Shown: positions 45,506 to 53,741 of the stretch, piece by piece
How the letters are laid out: each line of letters begins with the position of its first letter
Numbering within the stretch: position 1 is the stretch's first letter
Origin: a bacterium
GTDB taxonomy: Bacteria > Auribacterota > UBA3054
Reading direction: 5' to 3'
Assembly: GCA_017557885.1 (NCBI GenBank)
Contig: JAFYXV010000007.1
Coordinates: forward strand, 124,001 to 188,000
Length of the DNA: 64,000 nucleotides
Position numbers and translations under genes: made by a program
Notes under the pieces: model-generated
Told to the model about the DNA's origin: nothing
The model's input: the letters and a program-made list of their open reading frames with translations, nothing else
Database searches by the model: none

Positions 45506-46315
45506 TTAGATGTATTTGCAGATTACCGCCACGTCTTCGTAGCGGGCGTCGATCTTGACAGCGTTGCGGCCCTGCTCCCTGAGGGCTTTGATAACTTCGA
45601 ACACTTTGGCCACCGCGTCCTTGGAATATTCCTGCTCCAGGAAGATCTCGTCGATGGAGGCGGTCTTGATTATTATGGCGTCTTCCTTGGTGACGTCCAC
45701 GCTTTTGACGGTCAGGAACGTCCTTTCCGGCCCGTGCTTGATGAGCTTGAGGTATTTCATCGCCGTCAGTATTTTTTCATCGGCGCACCTGGTCCTGGAG
45801 CGGAGTTCGTTGAAAGTGTATTTTGTTATGACGACCGGAAGGTTGGAGTGGTTCTCAAGCTTCTGCTCGCTCAGGATGTGGCCGGATTCGTCTATGGGAA
45901 GGATCTTCTGGTCTTCAGTCTTCAGGATCGCTATGGGCTCCCTTTCCTTCACGGTGATGATGATCTTGTCGTTCAGGCGCTTCTCCACCACCGCCTCCCG
46001 GATGTCCTGGTGGGTCTCTATTTTCCTTTTGATCTCCTTGAGGTCCACGGTGTAGTAGTACATGTTGGAGTGCAGGCCGCCCCTTTTGGTGATGGACATT
46101 TCGTCCACGCTGTTGTTGCCCCTGATCTCGATGCTTTTGATCCTGTAGTCCTCGGAATACATTATGCGGCGCATGAAAAGGCCTATGCCCAGGATGATGA
46201 TGCAGAAGGTCACGACATAGGCGAGAGATTTCAGGAAACTCTTCGCGAAGTCGTTCAGTCTGGCCTTCGTGACTTCCGGGCGGCGGGCCGCTTTTTGGTT
46301 TTTCGGTACGTACAT
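45506..46315 (-). CDS. ftsQ: Cell division protein FtsQ
   Basis: Bitopic protein of 269 residues: a basic cytoplasmic start, one membrane helix (about residues 33-52, SLAYVVTFCIIILGIGLFM), a POTRA domain (about 60-130; KSIEIRGNNSVDE, IREAVVEKRLNDKIIITVKE) and the FtsQ beta domain. It links early and late divisome proteins with FtsL. The sequence is weakly conserved, and the call rests on layout and its place between murC and ftsA. Confidence 0.85.
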   Translation of the reverse strand: MYVPKNQKAARRPEVTKARLNDFAKSFLKSLAYVVTFCIIILGIGLFMRRIMYSEDYRIKSIEIRGNNSVDEMSITKRGGLHSNMYYYTVDLKEIKRKIETHQDIREAVVEKRLNDKIIITVKEREPIAILKTEDQKILPIDESGHILSEQKLENHSNLPVVITKYTFNELRSRTRCADEKILTAMKYLKLIKHGPERTFLTVKSVDVTKEDAIIIKTASIDEIFLEQEYSKDAVAKVFEVIKALREQGRNAVKIDARYEDVAVICKYI

Positions 46316-46322
46316 GTTGCCT

Positions 46323-47726
46323 CTATTGGTTTTTTAACATCTCATGAGCCAGGCCGGAGAGAGCTCCGGCGCCAGTAAAAAGCAGGGTGTGGGGGAAATT
46401 CCAGCTTGCGCTTCTCTTGAGAAGAAGCGCGGGTATCTCGGCGGGCGTGTTGACATACTCCGCCTGTCCGCCCATATTCAGGACGGCTTCGTAAAGTTCT
46501 CTGCCTCCTATCAGGTTTTTGCTTTCCCCGGCGCTGTAAACGTCCGTCAGTATAAGGTTGGGCGCTTTCGAAAGAACGCGGGCGAATTCCGGAAGCAGCT
46601 TTTCCGTGCGGGAAAAGCGGTGGGGCTGAAAGACCACCGTCAGCTCGCCCTCCAAACGGGAGGCGGAAATAAGGAGCGCCTCTATTTCCCTGGGATGGTG
46701 GGCGTAGTCGTCGATTATTTCCGCACCGTGCCATTTGCCAAGGCGCTCGAAGCGTCTGTGGGCGTTTTTGAAAACGGCGAGAGAATCCCTCAGCAATTCG
46801 GGATCGACTCCGGCGGAAGCGGCCGCAGCCAGGGAAACGACGGCGTTGAAAACGTTGTGGCGTCCCGGAAGCGGGCAGACGAAGGGCAGGCTCTTTTCCT
46901 CGCCGCCGTTTTTGCAAAGCAGCGAAAAGGCGGAGGAAAGAGAGGAGAGAAGGATGTCGGTTCCGGCGTAGTCGGCGTTTTCCTGAGCCAGCACGCCTAT
47001 GCCGCACTTGATCTTTGTGACGTCGGGCCTGGCGCCCGCCGCCAGCTCGGCGCAGACAGGATCTTCCGCATTGTATATGAGGGTCCCGTTTTTCACGATG
47101 TTTCCCACATAGACGGCGAAGGCTTCCTTGATGGCGTTCATGTCCTTGTAGTAGTCAAGATGGTCGGCGTCCACGTTCAAAAGCACCGCGATATCCGAAG
47201 AATAACGTTTGAAAGAGCCGTCGCTCTCGTCCGCCTCCAGCACCAGATAATTTCCTTTGCCCACCGTGAAATTACCCCGGAAGGCCGGAACGTATCCGCC
47301 TATGATGGCGTTCGGATCAAGGCCTCCGTCCTTCAGAAGGCAGGCGATCAGGGAGGAGACGGTGGTCTTGCCGTGGGCTCCCGCCACCGTGACGGCCTTG
47401 TAACGCCTGGCGATCTGGGCCAGCAGTTCCGAGCGGTGCAGGAAGGAAAGCCCCAGCTTTTTGGCCTGCAGAAGGTCGGGGTTGTCCTCGTGGATGGCGC
47501 TGCTGTAAACGAAGACGTCGCAGCCCTCGACCAGGGAGCCGTCCTGTCTGGCGGCGCACTCTATGCCGTCTTTTCTCAGGTCCTCAAGTTCCTCGGACTC
47601 CTTGATGTCGCTGCCGATGACCTTGTAGCCCGCCCTGGCCATGAAGTGGGCCAGAGGGTTCATGCCGCAGCCGCCGATGCCGCAGAAATAAAATCTTAAG
47701 TTTTTAACGTCTTCTATGTTTGTCAT
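46323..47726 (-). CDS. murC: UDP-N-acetylmuramate-L-alanine ligase
   Basis: Mur ligase of 467 residues that adds L-Ala to UDP-MurNAc in the cytoplasm. Start FYFCGIGGCGMNPLAHFMARAG is the MurC Rossmann motif (split in the family as GIGGxGM and LA). The ATP loop VAGAHGKTTVSS, the DESDGSF and NVDADHLDY segments and DDYAHHP with the Mur-ligase His are present. No ddl or murB follows it, unlike in many dcw clusters. It overlaps murG by four bases and precedes ftsQ by seven. Confidence 0.94.
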   Translation of the reverse strand: MTNIEDVKNLRFYFCGIGGCGMNPLAHFMARAGYKVIGSDIKESEELEDLRKDGIECAARQDGSLVEGCDVFVYSSAIHEDNPDLLQAKKLGLSFLHRSELLAQIARRYKAVTVAGAHGKTTVSSLIACLLKDGGLDPNAIIGGYVPAFRGNFTVGKGNYLVLEADESDGSFKRYSSDIAVLLNVDADHLDYYKDMNAIKEAFAVYVGNIVKNGTLIYNAEDPVCAELAAGARPDVTKIKCGIGVLAQENADYAGTDILLSSLSSAFSLLCKNGGEEKSLPFVCPLPGRHNVFNAVVSLAAAASAGVDPELLRDSLAVFKNAHRRFERLGKWHGAEIIDDYAHHPREIEALLISASRLEGELTVVFQPHRFSRTEKLLPEFARVLSKAPNLILTDVYSAGESKNLIGGRELYEAVLNMGGQAEYVNTPAEIPALLLKRSASWNFPHTLLFTGAGALSGLAHEMLKNQ

Positions 47727-48838
47727 TGCGCAATGATGAAATCAAGCAGTTCTTTGGAGGCGTTTCCTTTGGCCAGCGACCGTCCCGCCTCCGACATGGC
47801 GGAGAGGAGTATCCGGTCTTCCAAAAGTTTCGTGAGCTCCTCCCTGAGCGTTTCGGCGTTGAGGTCCGCTTCCCGGCATATCCGGGCGGCTCCCGCTTCT
47901 TCCAGGACGCGTGCGTTGGCCATCTGGTGGTCGTCCGCAGCCGTTGGCAGGGGAATGAGGATGGCCGGCAGCCCGGTGGCGCAGATCTCGGTTATGGAGA
48001 GGGCGCCGGAGCGGGCGACGCAGAGCGTGGACGCCCGCATCAGGGAAGCCATTTCCTCGAAGAAGGGGAAGATCCAGAAACGCAGTCCGGAGACGGCGTA
48101 GATGTTCTGCAACAGCACCTGGTCGTTCCCGCCGCAGATATGGACGACCTGCAGCCTGGGGAAGCGGCTCTTCAGTTTCGGCAGCGCCTCGGAGCAGAGA
48201 AGGTTGATCCTGTGGGCGCCCTGGGAGCCTCCGAAGATCAGAAGCAGGGGTTCGTTTTCCGAAAAGCCGGGAAGCTGTTTCGAAACGTCCGCGGGAGGAA
48301 GGCGGAAGGCTTTCCTCAAGGGATTTCCCGTGACGGCGAAGGAGTCTTCTTTTTTAAGGGAGGCTTTAAGTTTTTTCATCAGGGGATGCTCGGAGGGAAG
48401 CCCGCAGGCCACCCTGACCCCCAGCTTGGCCATCGTCCTGGTGACGCGGCCCGGAATGGCGTTGGATTCGTGGATGACGGCGTTTTTCCTCAGAAGGACG
48501 GAAGAGCAGAGCAGCGCTCCGCTGGTGTATCCGCCGAAGACCGCCACGGCGTTCGGCCTCAAAAACAAAAGCAAAAGAAAACTTTTGCAAAAGCCCGCGA
48601 TGTTTATGAATAGATTCCTGATCATCCTGAAGCCTCTGCCCCTGGGGGCCGAGGGCACGGAATAAAAGTCAAGGCCGTATTTTTTGGCGATCTCCTCCTC
48701 CATGGAACGCTTTCTTCCTGCGAAATAGATCTTCGCTTCGGGATAGGTCTCCCTTATCTCCTCGCACAGCGCCACCGCCGGCATGATGTGTCCGCCGGTC
48801 CCGCCTCCGCTCACCAGTATTCTTTTCAGTTCTTTCAT
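47723..48838 (-). CDS. murG: UDP-N-acetylglucosamine transferase MurG
   Basis: Peripheral membrane glycosyltransferase of 371 residues that adds GlcNAc to lipid I, making lipid II. N-terminal GGGTGGHIMPAVAL, ESNAIPGRVTR and the C-terminal UDP-binding FGGSQGAHRIN and ARSGALSITEI match the family. A longer open frame reaches 49105, but its extra residues are the shadow of ftsW; the ATG at 48838 overlaps the ftsW stop as ATGA and gives the proper N-terminus. Confidence 0.94.
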   Translation of the reverse strand: MKELKRILVSGGGTGGHIMPAVALCEEIRETYPEAKIYFAGRKRSMEEEIAKKYGLDFYSVPSAPRGRGFRMIRNLFINIAGFCKSFLLLLFLRPNAVAVFGGYTSGALLCSSVLLRKNAVIHESNAIPGRVTRTMAKLGVRVACGLPSEHPLMKKLKASLKKEDSFAVTGNPLRKAFRLPPADVSKQLPGFSENEPLLLIFGGSQGAHRINLLCSEALPKLKSRFPRLQVVHICGGNDQVLLQNIYAVSGLRFWIFPFFEEMASLMRASTLCVARSGALSITEICATGLPAILIPLPTAADDHQMANARVLEEAGAARICREADLNAETLREELTKLLEDRILLSAMSEAGRSLAKGNASKELLDFIIAQ

Positions 48839-49980
48839 CTGGCGAGGGTGCGGCTGACTACGCTGTGATGGCGGGTTTGCGGCTTCAGTCCGTTCTTGGC
48901 CATATTCAAGAACAGGCCGCAGGCTCCCAAGAGGAAGAGCAGCGAGGATCCGCCGTAGCTGATGAAGGGAAGTCCCATGCCTTTGTTGGGAAGTATATCC
49001 GCTACGACGCCGATGTTGATGAAAGCCTGGCAGCCTATGACCAGCGTGATGCCGGCGGCGGTGAGCCGGCAGAAGTTGTCGGTCATGCCGGAGATCATCC
49101 GCCACATTAAAAGGACGAGGAGGATGAAGGCGCAGATGACTCCCGCGGTGCCGCAGAAGCCCAGCTCTTCCCCGATGACGGCGAAGATGAAGTCGGTGTG
49201 AGCCTCTGGCAGGTACTCCATTTTCATGAGCGATTCGCCGATGCCGAGCCCGGTCAGCTTGCCGGAGCAGATGGCCATCAGGGCCTGCAGGTTCTGGTAT
49301 CCCGTTCCCAGCGGATCGGCCGCGGGGTTCAGGAAGGACAGAAGCCTTTTGACGCGGTAGGCTTCATGGGAAATGTAGTAATACGCCGGGATCAGGGACA
49401 GCAGGAAGCCGACGAGCAGGTAGCGGATCTTCATGCCTGCCAGGAAGCAGACGGCTCCTCCCACCAGGGCGATCAGCGCGGGGGTTCCGAGGTCTTTGCC
49501 GGCCAATGCCAGGACAAGGCCTATCCCCATGATGACGGCGGGGCACAAGGCGCCTTTGATGAAGGTCCCGGCCTCCCTGGTCTCACGGTCATACCACCAG
49601 GCCAGCACCAATATCATGCTGAATTTCAGCGCTTCGGTGGGCTGGAAACGCATGAAGCCAAGGTTGATCCAGCGCCTGGCGCCGTTGACCGTGACGCCCA
49701 GGGGGGAGAATACCAGAATGAGGGAAAGAAGGGCGATAAGATAAAGCAGCGGAGCGAGGCGCCTGACCCATTCCAGGCGGACGCGGTACATGACATACAT
49801 CGCGACGAAGCCCAAGACGAGCCACATCACCTCTTTCTTGAAGAAATAGTACTGGTTTCCGGAGTACTTGTGCTCGGCCACGAAAACGCTGGAGGAATAG
49901 ACCATCAGCGCTCCGAAGCAGCAGAGAGCTATCACAAGGCAGAGAAACAGCCAGGGAAGTATGTTGTCAAGCTTTTTCAC
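48835..49980 (-). CDS. ftsW: Peptidoglycan glycosyltransferase FtsW
   Basis: SEDS-family polytopic protein of 381 residues, about ten helices, that polymerises lipid II at the septum together with FtsI. Seen are MVYSSSVF in helix 1, NGARRWINLGFMRFQPTEALKF with the SEDS motif, the catalytic region AHTDFIFAVIGEELGF (Asp) and the C-terminal GMGLPFISYGGSSLL. RodA is the alternative, but the dcw position decides for FtsW. It follows the LysM lipoprotein by 21 bases. Confidence 0.93.
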   Translation of the reverse strand: MKKLDNILPWLFLCLVIALCCFGALMVYSSSVFVAEHKYSGNQYYFFKKEVMWLVLGFVAMYVMYRVRLEWVRRLAPLLYLIALLSLILVFSPLGVTVNGARRWINLGFMRFQPTEALKFSMILVLAWWYDRETREAGTFIKGALCPAVIMGIGLVLALAGKDLGTPALIALVGGAVCFLAGMKIRYLLVGFLLSLIPAYYYISHEAYRVKRLLSFLNPAADPLGTGYQNLQALMAICSGKLTGLGIGESLMKMEYLPEAHTDFIFAVIGEELGFCGTAGVICAFILLVLLMWRMISGMTDNFCRLTAAGITLVIGCQAFINIGVVADILPNKGMGLPFISYGGSSLLFLLGACGLFLNMAKNGLKPQTRHHSVVSRTLAR

Positions 49981-50001
49981 TTTCGCCCTTCGGCAATGAT
50001 T

Positions 50002-51024
50002 TTATCTGGCGGGGACTTTGATAACCTGGCCGATCTGCAGCTTGTCGCTGGAGGCGTTGTTCATGGACATCAGTTCCTCCACGGAGGAATTGAAACGCCT
50101 GGCAAGTTTCCAATAGCTGTCGCCGGCCTGCACGGTGTAGGACTGGACGCCGGTGGGGGCGCTTTGGGTCTGGGGGGCGCTCTCGGGCGCGGTCACTACG
50201 GAAGATATGCTGGGGGAGACAGGGGCGGTCGCCGGAGCGCTGGTGACGGCGGAAGTTTCGGAACTGCCGGCTCCGGGGATCTTGAGGACCTGTCCGACCT
50301 TCAGCAAAGAGGTGCGGGAAATGCCGTTGGCTTCGCAGATGTCGCTGACCTTGAGGCCGTATTTTTTGGCGATCTTGATCAGGTTGTCGCCGGCCTGGAC
50401 GGTGTAGGTGTTGCCGCTCGTCACAACGCTGGTCTCAGCATATCCGGAGGAAGAGGAAGTCCCGGAGTTGCCCTGGTAAAGATAGCCGGAGTTGGGGGCG
50501 GTCACCACGGTGGTCTCGGTGGCGGGCTTGGGCTGCAGAGTGCTCTTCGTTTCGGTCTGGCTTACGGGAGCGGTGCCGACGCCCGAGAAGCCGTCGCCGG
50601 AGGAAACGTTCGTATCGCCGGTGGGAGGAGGCAAAACGGAAATGGTCTCGCGGTCCGTCAAAGGTTCCAGAGTCTTGTCGGTGTTGGGGCCCCACACGGA
50701 AACGTTGCCGGAGGGCACGGTATACTGGTCGTTGATGCCCGCCTCGTCCTGATAGAGCGAATCGTCGTTCTGCACTCTCAAAGGCTTCTGCATCTCCACG
50801 CTGTCAACGTAGGTGACCTGGGCCGGAGTGGACTCGGGATAACTGTCGATGTCCTGGTAGGACGTGCCGATGGTGTTGAGGTCTTTCTCAACCAAGGCTT
50901 CGATGGTGTCCGGAGAAGTCAGCTCCAGAGTGACGTCGGTGCGGGGTTCGCTTTTGGCGCACCCGAAGAAGGCTATGCCCACGAGACTGACCGTGAACAG
51001 GAAGATAAGGAATGATTTGTTCAT
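50002..51024 (-). CDS. LysM-repeat lipoprotein inside the dcw cluster
   Basis: Protein of 340 residues with a lipoprotein signal (MNKSFLIFLFTVSLVGIAFFGC), a long low-complexity Ser/Thr/Pro region and two LysM domains (about residues 207-250, starting YTVQAGDNLIKIAKKYGLKV, and 297-340, starting YTVQAGDSYWKLARRFN). It should be anchored in a membrane and grip peptidoglycan glycan strands. No hydrolase domain is visible. It lies between murD and ftsW, with its own AGGAGAG ribosome site, and is not a usual dcw member. A role in tethering or spacing septal wall is inferred from context. Confidence 0.8.
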   Translation of the reverse strand: MNKSFLIFLFTVSLVGIAFFGCAKSEPRTDVTLELTSPDTIEALVEKDLNTIGTSYQDIDSYPESTPAQVTYVDSVEMQKPLRVQNDDSLYQDEAGINDQYTVPSGNVSVWGPNTDKTLEPLTDRETISVLPPPTGDTNVSSGDGFSGVGTAPVSQTETKSTLQPKPATETTVVTAPNSGYLYQGNSGTSSSSGYAETSVVTSGNTYTVQAGDNLIKIAKKYGLKVSDICEANGISRTSLLKVGQVLKIPGAGSSETSAVTSAPATAPVSPSISSVVTAPESAPQTQSAPTGVQSYTVQAGDSYWKLARRFNSSVEELMSMNNASSDKLQIGQVIKVPAR

Positions 51025-51055
51025 ATGGCTCTCCTCTCTTTTTGAGGTTGGTTAA

Positions 51056-52447
51056 TCACTTGGTTAGGTCTTGGGAAAGTTTTCGTGACAGCTCCGCAAA
51101 GTCGTCGCCCCTTTCCTCGTAATTTTTATACATGTCGAAGGAAGCGCAGGCCGGCGAGAGCAGTACGGTGCCTCCCTCCTTCATAAGTTCGTATCCTTTC
51201 TGAACGGCGTCCTTCATGGTCTTGGCCTGGACGGTGGGGAATTCGCCGCCGAAGATCATCTGGAATTTCTCTGTGGTGGCGCCCAAAAGGATGACATGGG
51301 AAACCTTGCCCTTCATGTAGGGAATGAGCATTCCGTAGTCGCTGCCTTTGTCGTAGCCTCCCAGGATCAGGGCTTCCGGGTACTCGAAGGCCATGACGGC
51401 TTCCACCGTGGCCTCCGGGTTGGTGCCCTTGGAGTCGTCCACGAAAACGGTGTCGTTGATCCTGGCCACGGTCTCTATCCTGTGGCTCAGGCCCTTGAAA
51501 GTCATGCAGGCTTCCCTGATGGTGTTTTCATCGACGCCCAGGACTTTCGCAGCGGCCATGGCGCAAAGGAGGTTGATGTGGTTGTGCCGGCCCTTCAGGA
51601 GCATGTCCTTGGGGGCGCCGCAGGAGCATTCCTCTCCGCCCAGCGTGAGGGTGAAGCGGCCGTCCTTCAGAACGGCGCGGTCGGAAGCTTTTATCTCCTC
51701 GTCTTCGCCGGTCTCGTCCACCCAGACGGGGCGGAGCTTGAAAGCGGAGATGAGGTTCTGCTCGTTTTTCTTTTCCTGGTGCCAGACGATGGCCGTGGAG
51801 CCCGGTTTCTGATGGCGGAAGATGTTTTCCTTGGCGGAGCGGTATGCTTCGATGTTCTGGTAACGGTCCAGATGGTCCGGCGTGAGGTTGAGCCAAACGG
51901 AAACGGCGGGGGAGAACTCCTTGATGGTCTCCAGCTGGAAGGAGCTCATCTCAAGGACCAGGATATGCTCGTCGGTGGTCTCCAGGGCGTATTCGCTCAG
52001 CGGCACGCCGATGTTGCCGGCGGTGACGTGGGGGATCTTGGCAACGTCCAGGATGTGAGACACAAGGGACGTCGTGGTGGTCTTGCCGTTGGTGCCGGTG
52101 ATGGCGACGATCCTGCCCTTGCAGTATCTGACGGCGAACTCCACTTCGCCCACCGCTTCGATGCCCATTTCCTGGGCCCACTGGACAGCTTCGTTGTCCT
52201 CGGATACGCCGGGGCTCAGAACCAGTATGTCGGCTCCTTCCAGGAAAGTCCTGGAATGGCGGCCTATCTCAACATAGGCGCCCTGGGAGCGCAGCTGCTT
52301 TGCTTTTTCCAACATGGCGGAGGAGGGTTCCACCGTCCGCCCGTGGCTGAGGCAGTTGTCGCTTACGCTGACTTCAAAACCAAGCTTCAAAGCAAGGTTT
52401 GCCGCGGCCAGGCCGCTTTTCGCTAATCCCATTATCGCTACGCGCAT
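51056..52447 (-). CDS. murD: UDP-N-acetylmuramoylalanine-D-glutamate ligase
   Basis: Mur ligase of 463 residues that adds D-Glu to UDP-MurNAc-L-Ala. Start VAIMGLAKSGLAAANLAL, LVLSPGVSEDN, the ATP loop AITGTNGKTTTTSLV, LNLTPDHLDRY and DDSKGTNPEAT are typical of MurD. Length is normal. It starts four bases after the mraY stop. Confidence 0.95.
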   Translation of the reverse strand: MRVAIMGLAKSGLAAANLALKLGFEVSVSDNCLSHGRTVEPSSAMLEKAKQLRSQGAYVEIGRHSRTFLEGADILVLSPGVSEDNEAVQWAQEMGIEAVGEVEFAVRYCKGRIVAITGTNGKTTTTSLVSHILDVAKIPHVTAGNIGVPLSEYALETTDEHILVLEMSSFQLETIKEFSPAVSVWLNLTPDHLDRYQNIEAYRSAKENIFRHQKPGSTAIVWHQEKKNEQNLISAFKLRPVWVDETGEDEEIKASDRAVLKDGRFTLTLGGEECSCGAPKDMLLKGRHNHINLLCAMAAAKVLGVDENTIREACMTFKGLSHRIETVARINDTVFVDDSKGTNPEATVEAVMAFEYPEALILGGYDKGSDYGMLIPYMKGKVSHVILLGATTEKFQMIFGGEFPTVQAKTMKDAVQKGYELMKEGGTVLLSPACASFDMYKNYEERGDDFAELSRKLSQDLTK

Positions 52448-52451
52448 AGTG

Positions 52452-53543
52452 TCACTGAAGTTTCAAGGTTGCCAGGCCGATGATGGCGAAGATGAGGGCC
52501 AGGATCAGGAAACGCGCGGTCACCCTTGTCTCCGGCCATCCTTGTATCTCGAAATGATGGTGTATGGGGGCCATGCGGAAGATCCTTTTGTGGCGGACTT
52601 TGAAAGAGGCCACCTGAAGGATGTCCGAGAAGGCTTCCATCACGAAGATGAAACCGATTATGAGAAGCAGCACTTCCTTGCGGACCAAAAGCGCCGTGAT
52701 GCCGATGGCGCCGCCCAGGGCCAGGCTGCCCGTGTCGCCCATGAAGACCATGGCGGGATGGGCGTTGTACCAGAGGAAGCCCAAACCGGCGCCGCCGATG
52801 GCGGCCAAAAAGACCGTCAGTTCCGCGGCCTCCCTGGCGTAATAGATGTTCAGATAGTTGGCGATGGTGACGTTGCCGGCGCAGTAGGCCAGGATAAGGT
52901 AGCTCATGGCGGCGATGGTCACCGTGCCGATGGCAAGCCCGTCAAGTCCGTCTGTCAGGTTGACGGCGTTGGAAGTGCCGACGATCACAAGCACGGCCAG
53001 GATGATGTAGTAATATCCGAGATTCTCAATAACGGGGTTTTTCAGGAAGGGCACGTAGAAGGGGAAAGAGTCCTTGCTGAAGAATATCAGTATCAGCGCG
53101 GCCGCGAGCGCCACCGCGGACTGGACCACCAGCTTGGTCTTGCCGGAAATGCCGGCGGCGTTTTTCTGCTTGACCTTGGTGTAGTCGTCCGCAAAGCCCA
53201 GGAGGCCTAGCGACAGAAAGACGCCCAGCGCCAGGAAGGTGTAGAGGGAGAACTGGGCCCAGAGAAGCGTGGAGACGCAGACCGACAGAATGATCAGAAG
53301 ACCGCCCATGGTGGGAACGCCTTCCTTGTTCTTGTGCAGAAGATGCAGCGGGGGACACTCGTCGCGCCTGATCTCCTGGCCGATCTTCATCATGTAGAGC
53401 CAGCGGATCATGACCGGGGCCAGAATGAGGCTGATGAGAAGCGAAGTTATGGCTGCGCCGGCGGAGCGGACAGAGATGTACTTGAAGACGTGGAAGACGG
53501 AAACGCTTTCCGAAAGCCAGCCAAAAAAGATGTAGTAAAACAT
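52452..53543 (-). CDS. mraY: Phospho-N-acetylmuramoyl-pentapeptide transferase
   Basis: Polytopic enzyme of 363 residues with about ten helices that joins UDP-MurNAc-pentapeptide to undecaprenyl phosphate (lipid I). Motifs: GVPTMGGLLI, FADDYTKV (catalytic Asp pair), NAVNLTDGLDGLAIG, MGDTGSLALGG and the HIHHH-type APIHHHFE. The open frame extends upstream to 53693, but the ATG at 53543 follows a clear AGGGGGT site and gives the normal N-terminus. A structured 198-base leader separates it from murF. Confidence 0.95.
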   Translation of the reverse strand: MFYYIFFGWLSESVSVFHVFKYISVRSAGAAITSLLISLILAPVMIRWLYMMKIGQEIRRDECPPLHLLHKNKEGVPTMGGLLIILSVCVSTLLWAQFSLYTFLALGVFLSLGLLGFADDYTKVKQKNAAGISGKTKLVVQSAVALAAALILIFFSKDSFPFYVPFLKNPVIENLGYYYIILAVLVIVGTSNAVNLTDGLDGLAIGTVTIAAMSYLILAYCAGNVTIANYLNIYYAREAAELTVFLAAIGGAGLGFLWYNAHPAMVFMGDTGSLALGGAIGITALLVRKEVLLLIIGFIFVMEAFSDILQVASFKVRHKRIFRMAPIHHHFEIQGWPETRVTARFLILALIFAIIGLATLKLQ

Positions 53544-53580
53544 TTTACCCCCTGTTATTTTTAAAATTTGTCGGCAGGAC

Positions 53581-53617
53581 GTTGCGGACAGCGGTAAAGA
53601 ATACCGCCGCCCGCAAC
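53581..53617 (-). other. Structured leader upstream of mraY
   Basis: The gap between murF and mraY contains a two-part hairpin: GTTGCGG with CCGCAAC outside and GCGGTA with TACCGC inside, loop AAGAA. It lies about 40 bases before the mraY ATG on the transcript. No T-run follows, so it is more likely an RNA-processing or stability element than a terminator. Unusual in an otherwise gapless cluster. Confidence 0.5.
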
Positions 53618-53741
53618 CGGAATGCGGATGTAGAGACGGCGCTCTCTTTGGTGTGTGTGTTCGTGTATGGGGAAGGGAAAAGCGTTCCGCCAATCACCGC
53701 ACACATTCCGTTCCTGCTTTTAATGTCTATGTTCATCACGT

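Noticed and set aside
48839-49105. N-terminal extension of murG
   Set aside because: It is Arg/His-rich shadow of ftsW; the ATG at 48838 with ATGA overlap starts the true glycosyltransferase fold.
49198-51015. 605-residue plus-strand frame over ftsW and the LysM lipoprotein
   Set aside because: It covers two well-supported genes in reverse and consists of low-complexity Gly/Val/Asp.
53545-53739. 64-codon frame filling the murF-mraY gap
   Set aside because: The residue pattern is random-looking, it runs through the hairpin, and it has no convincing ribosome site.
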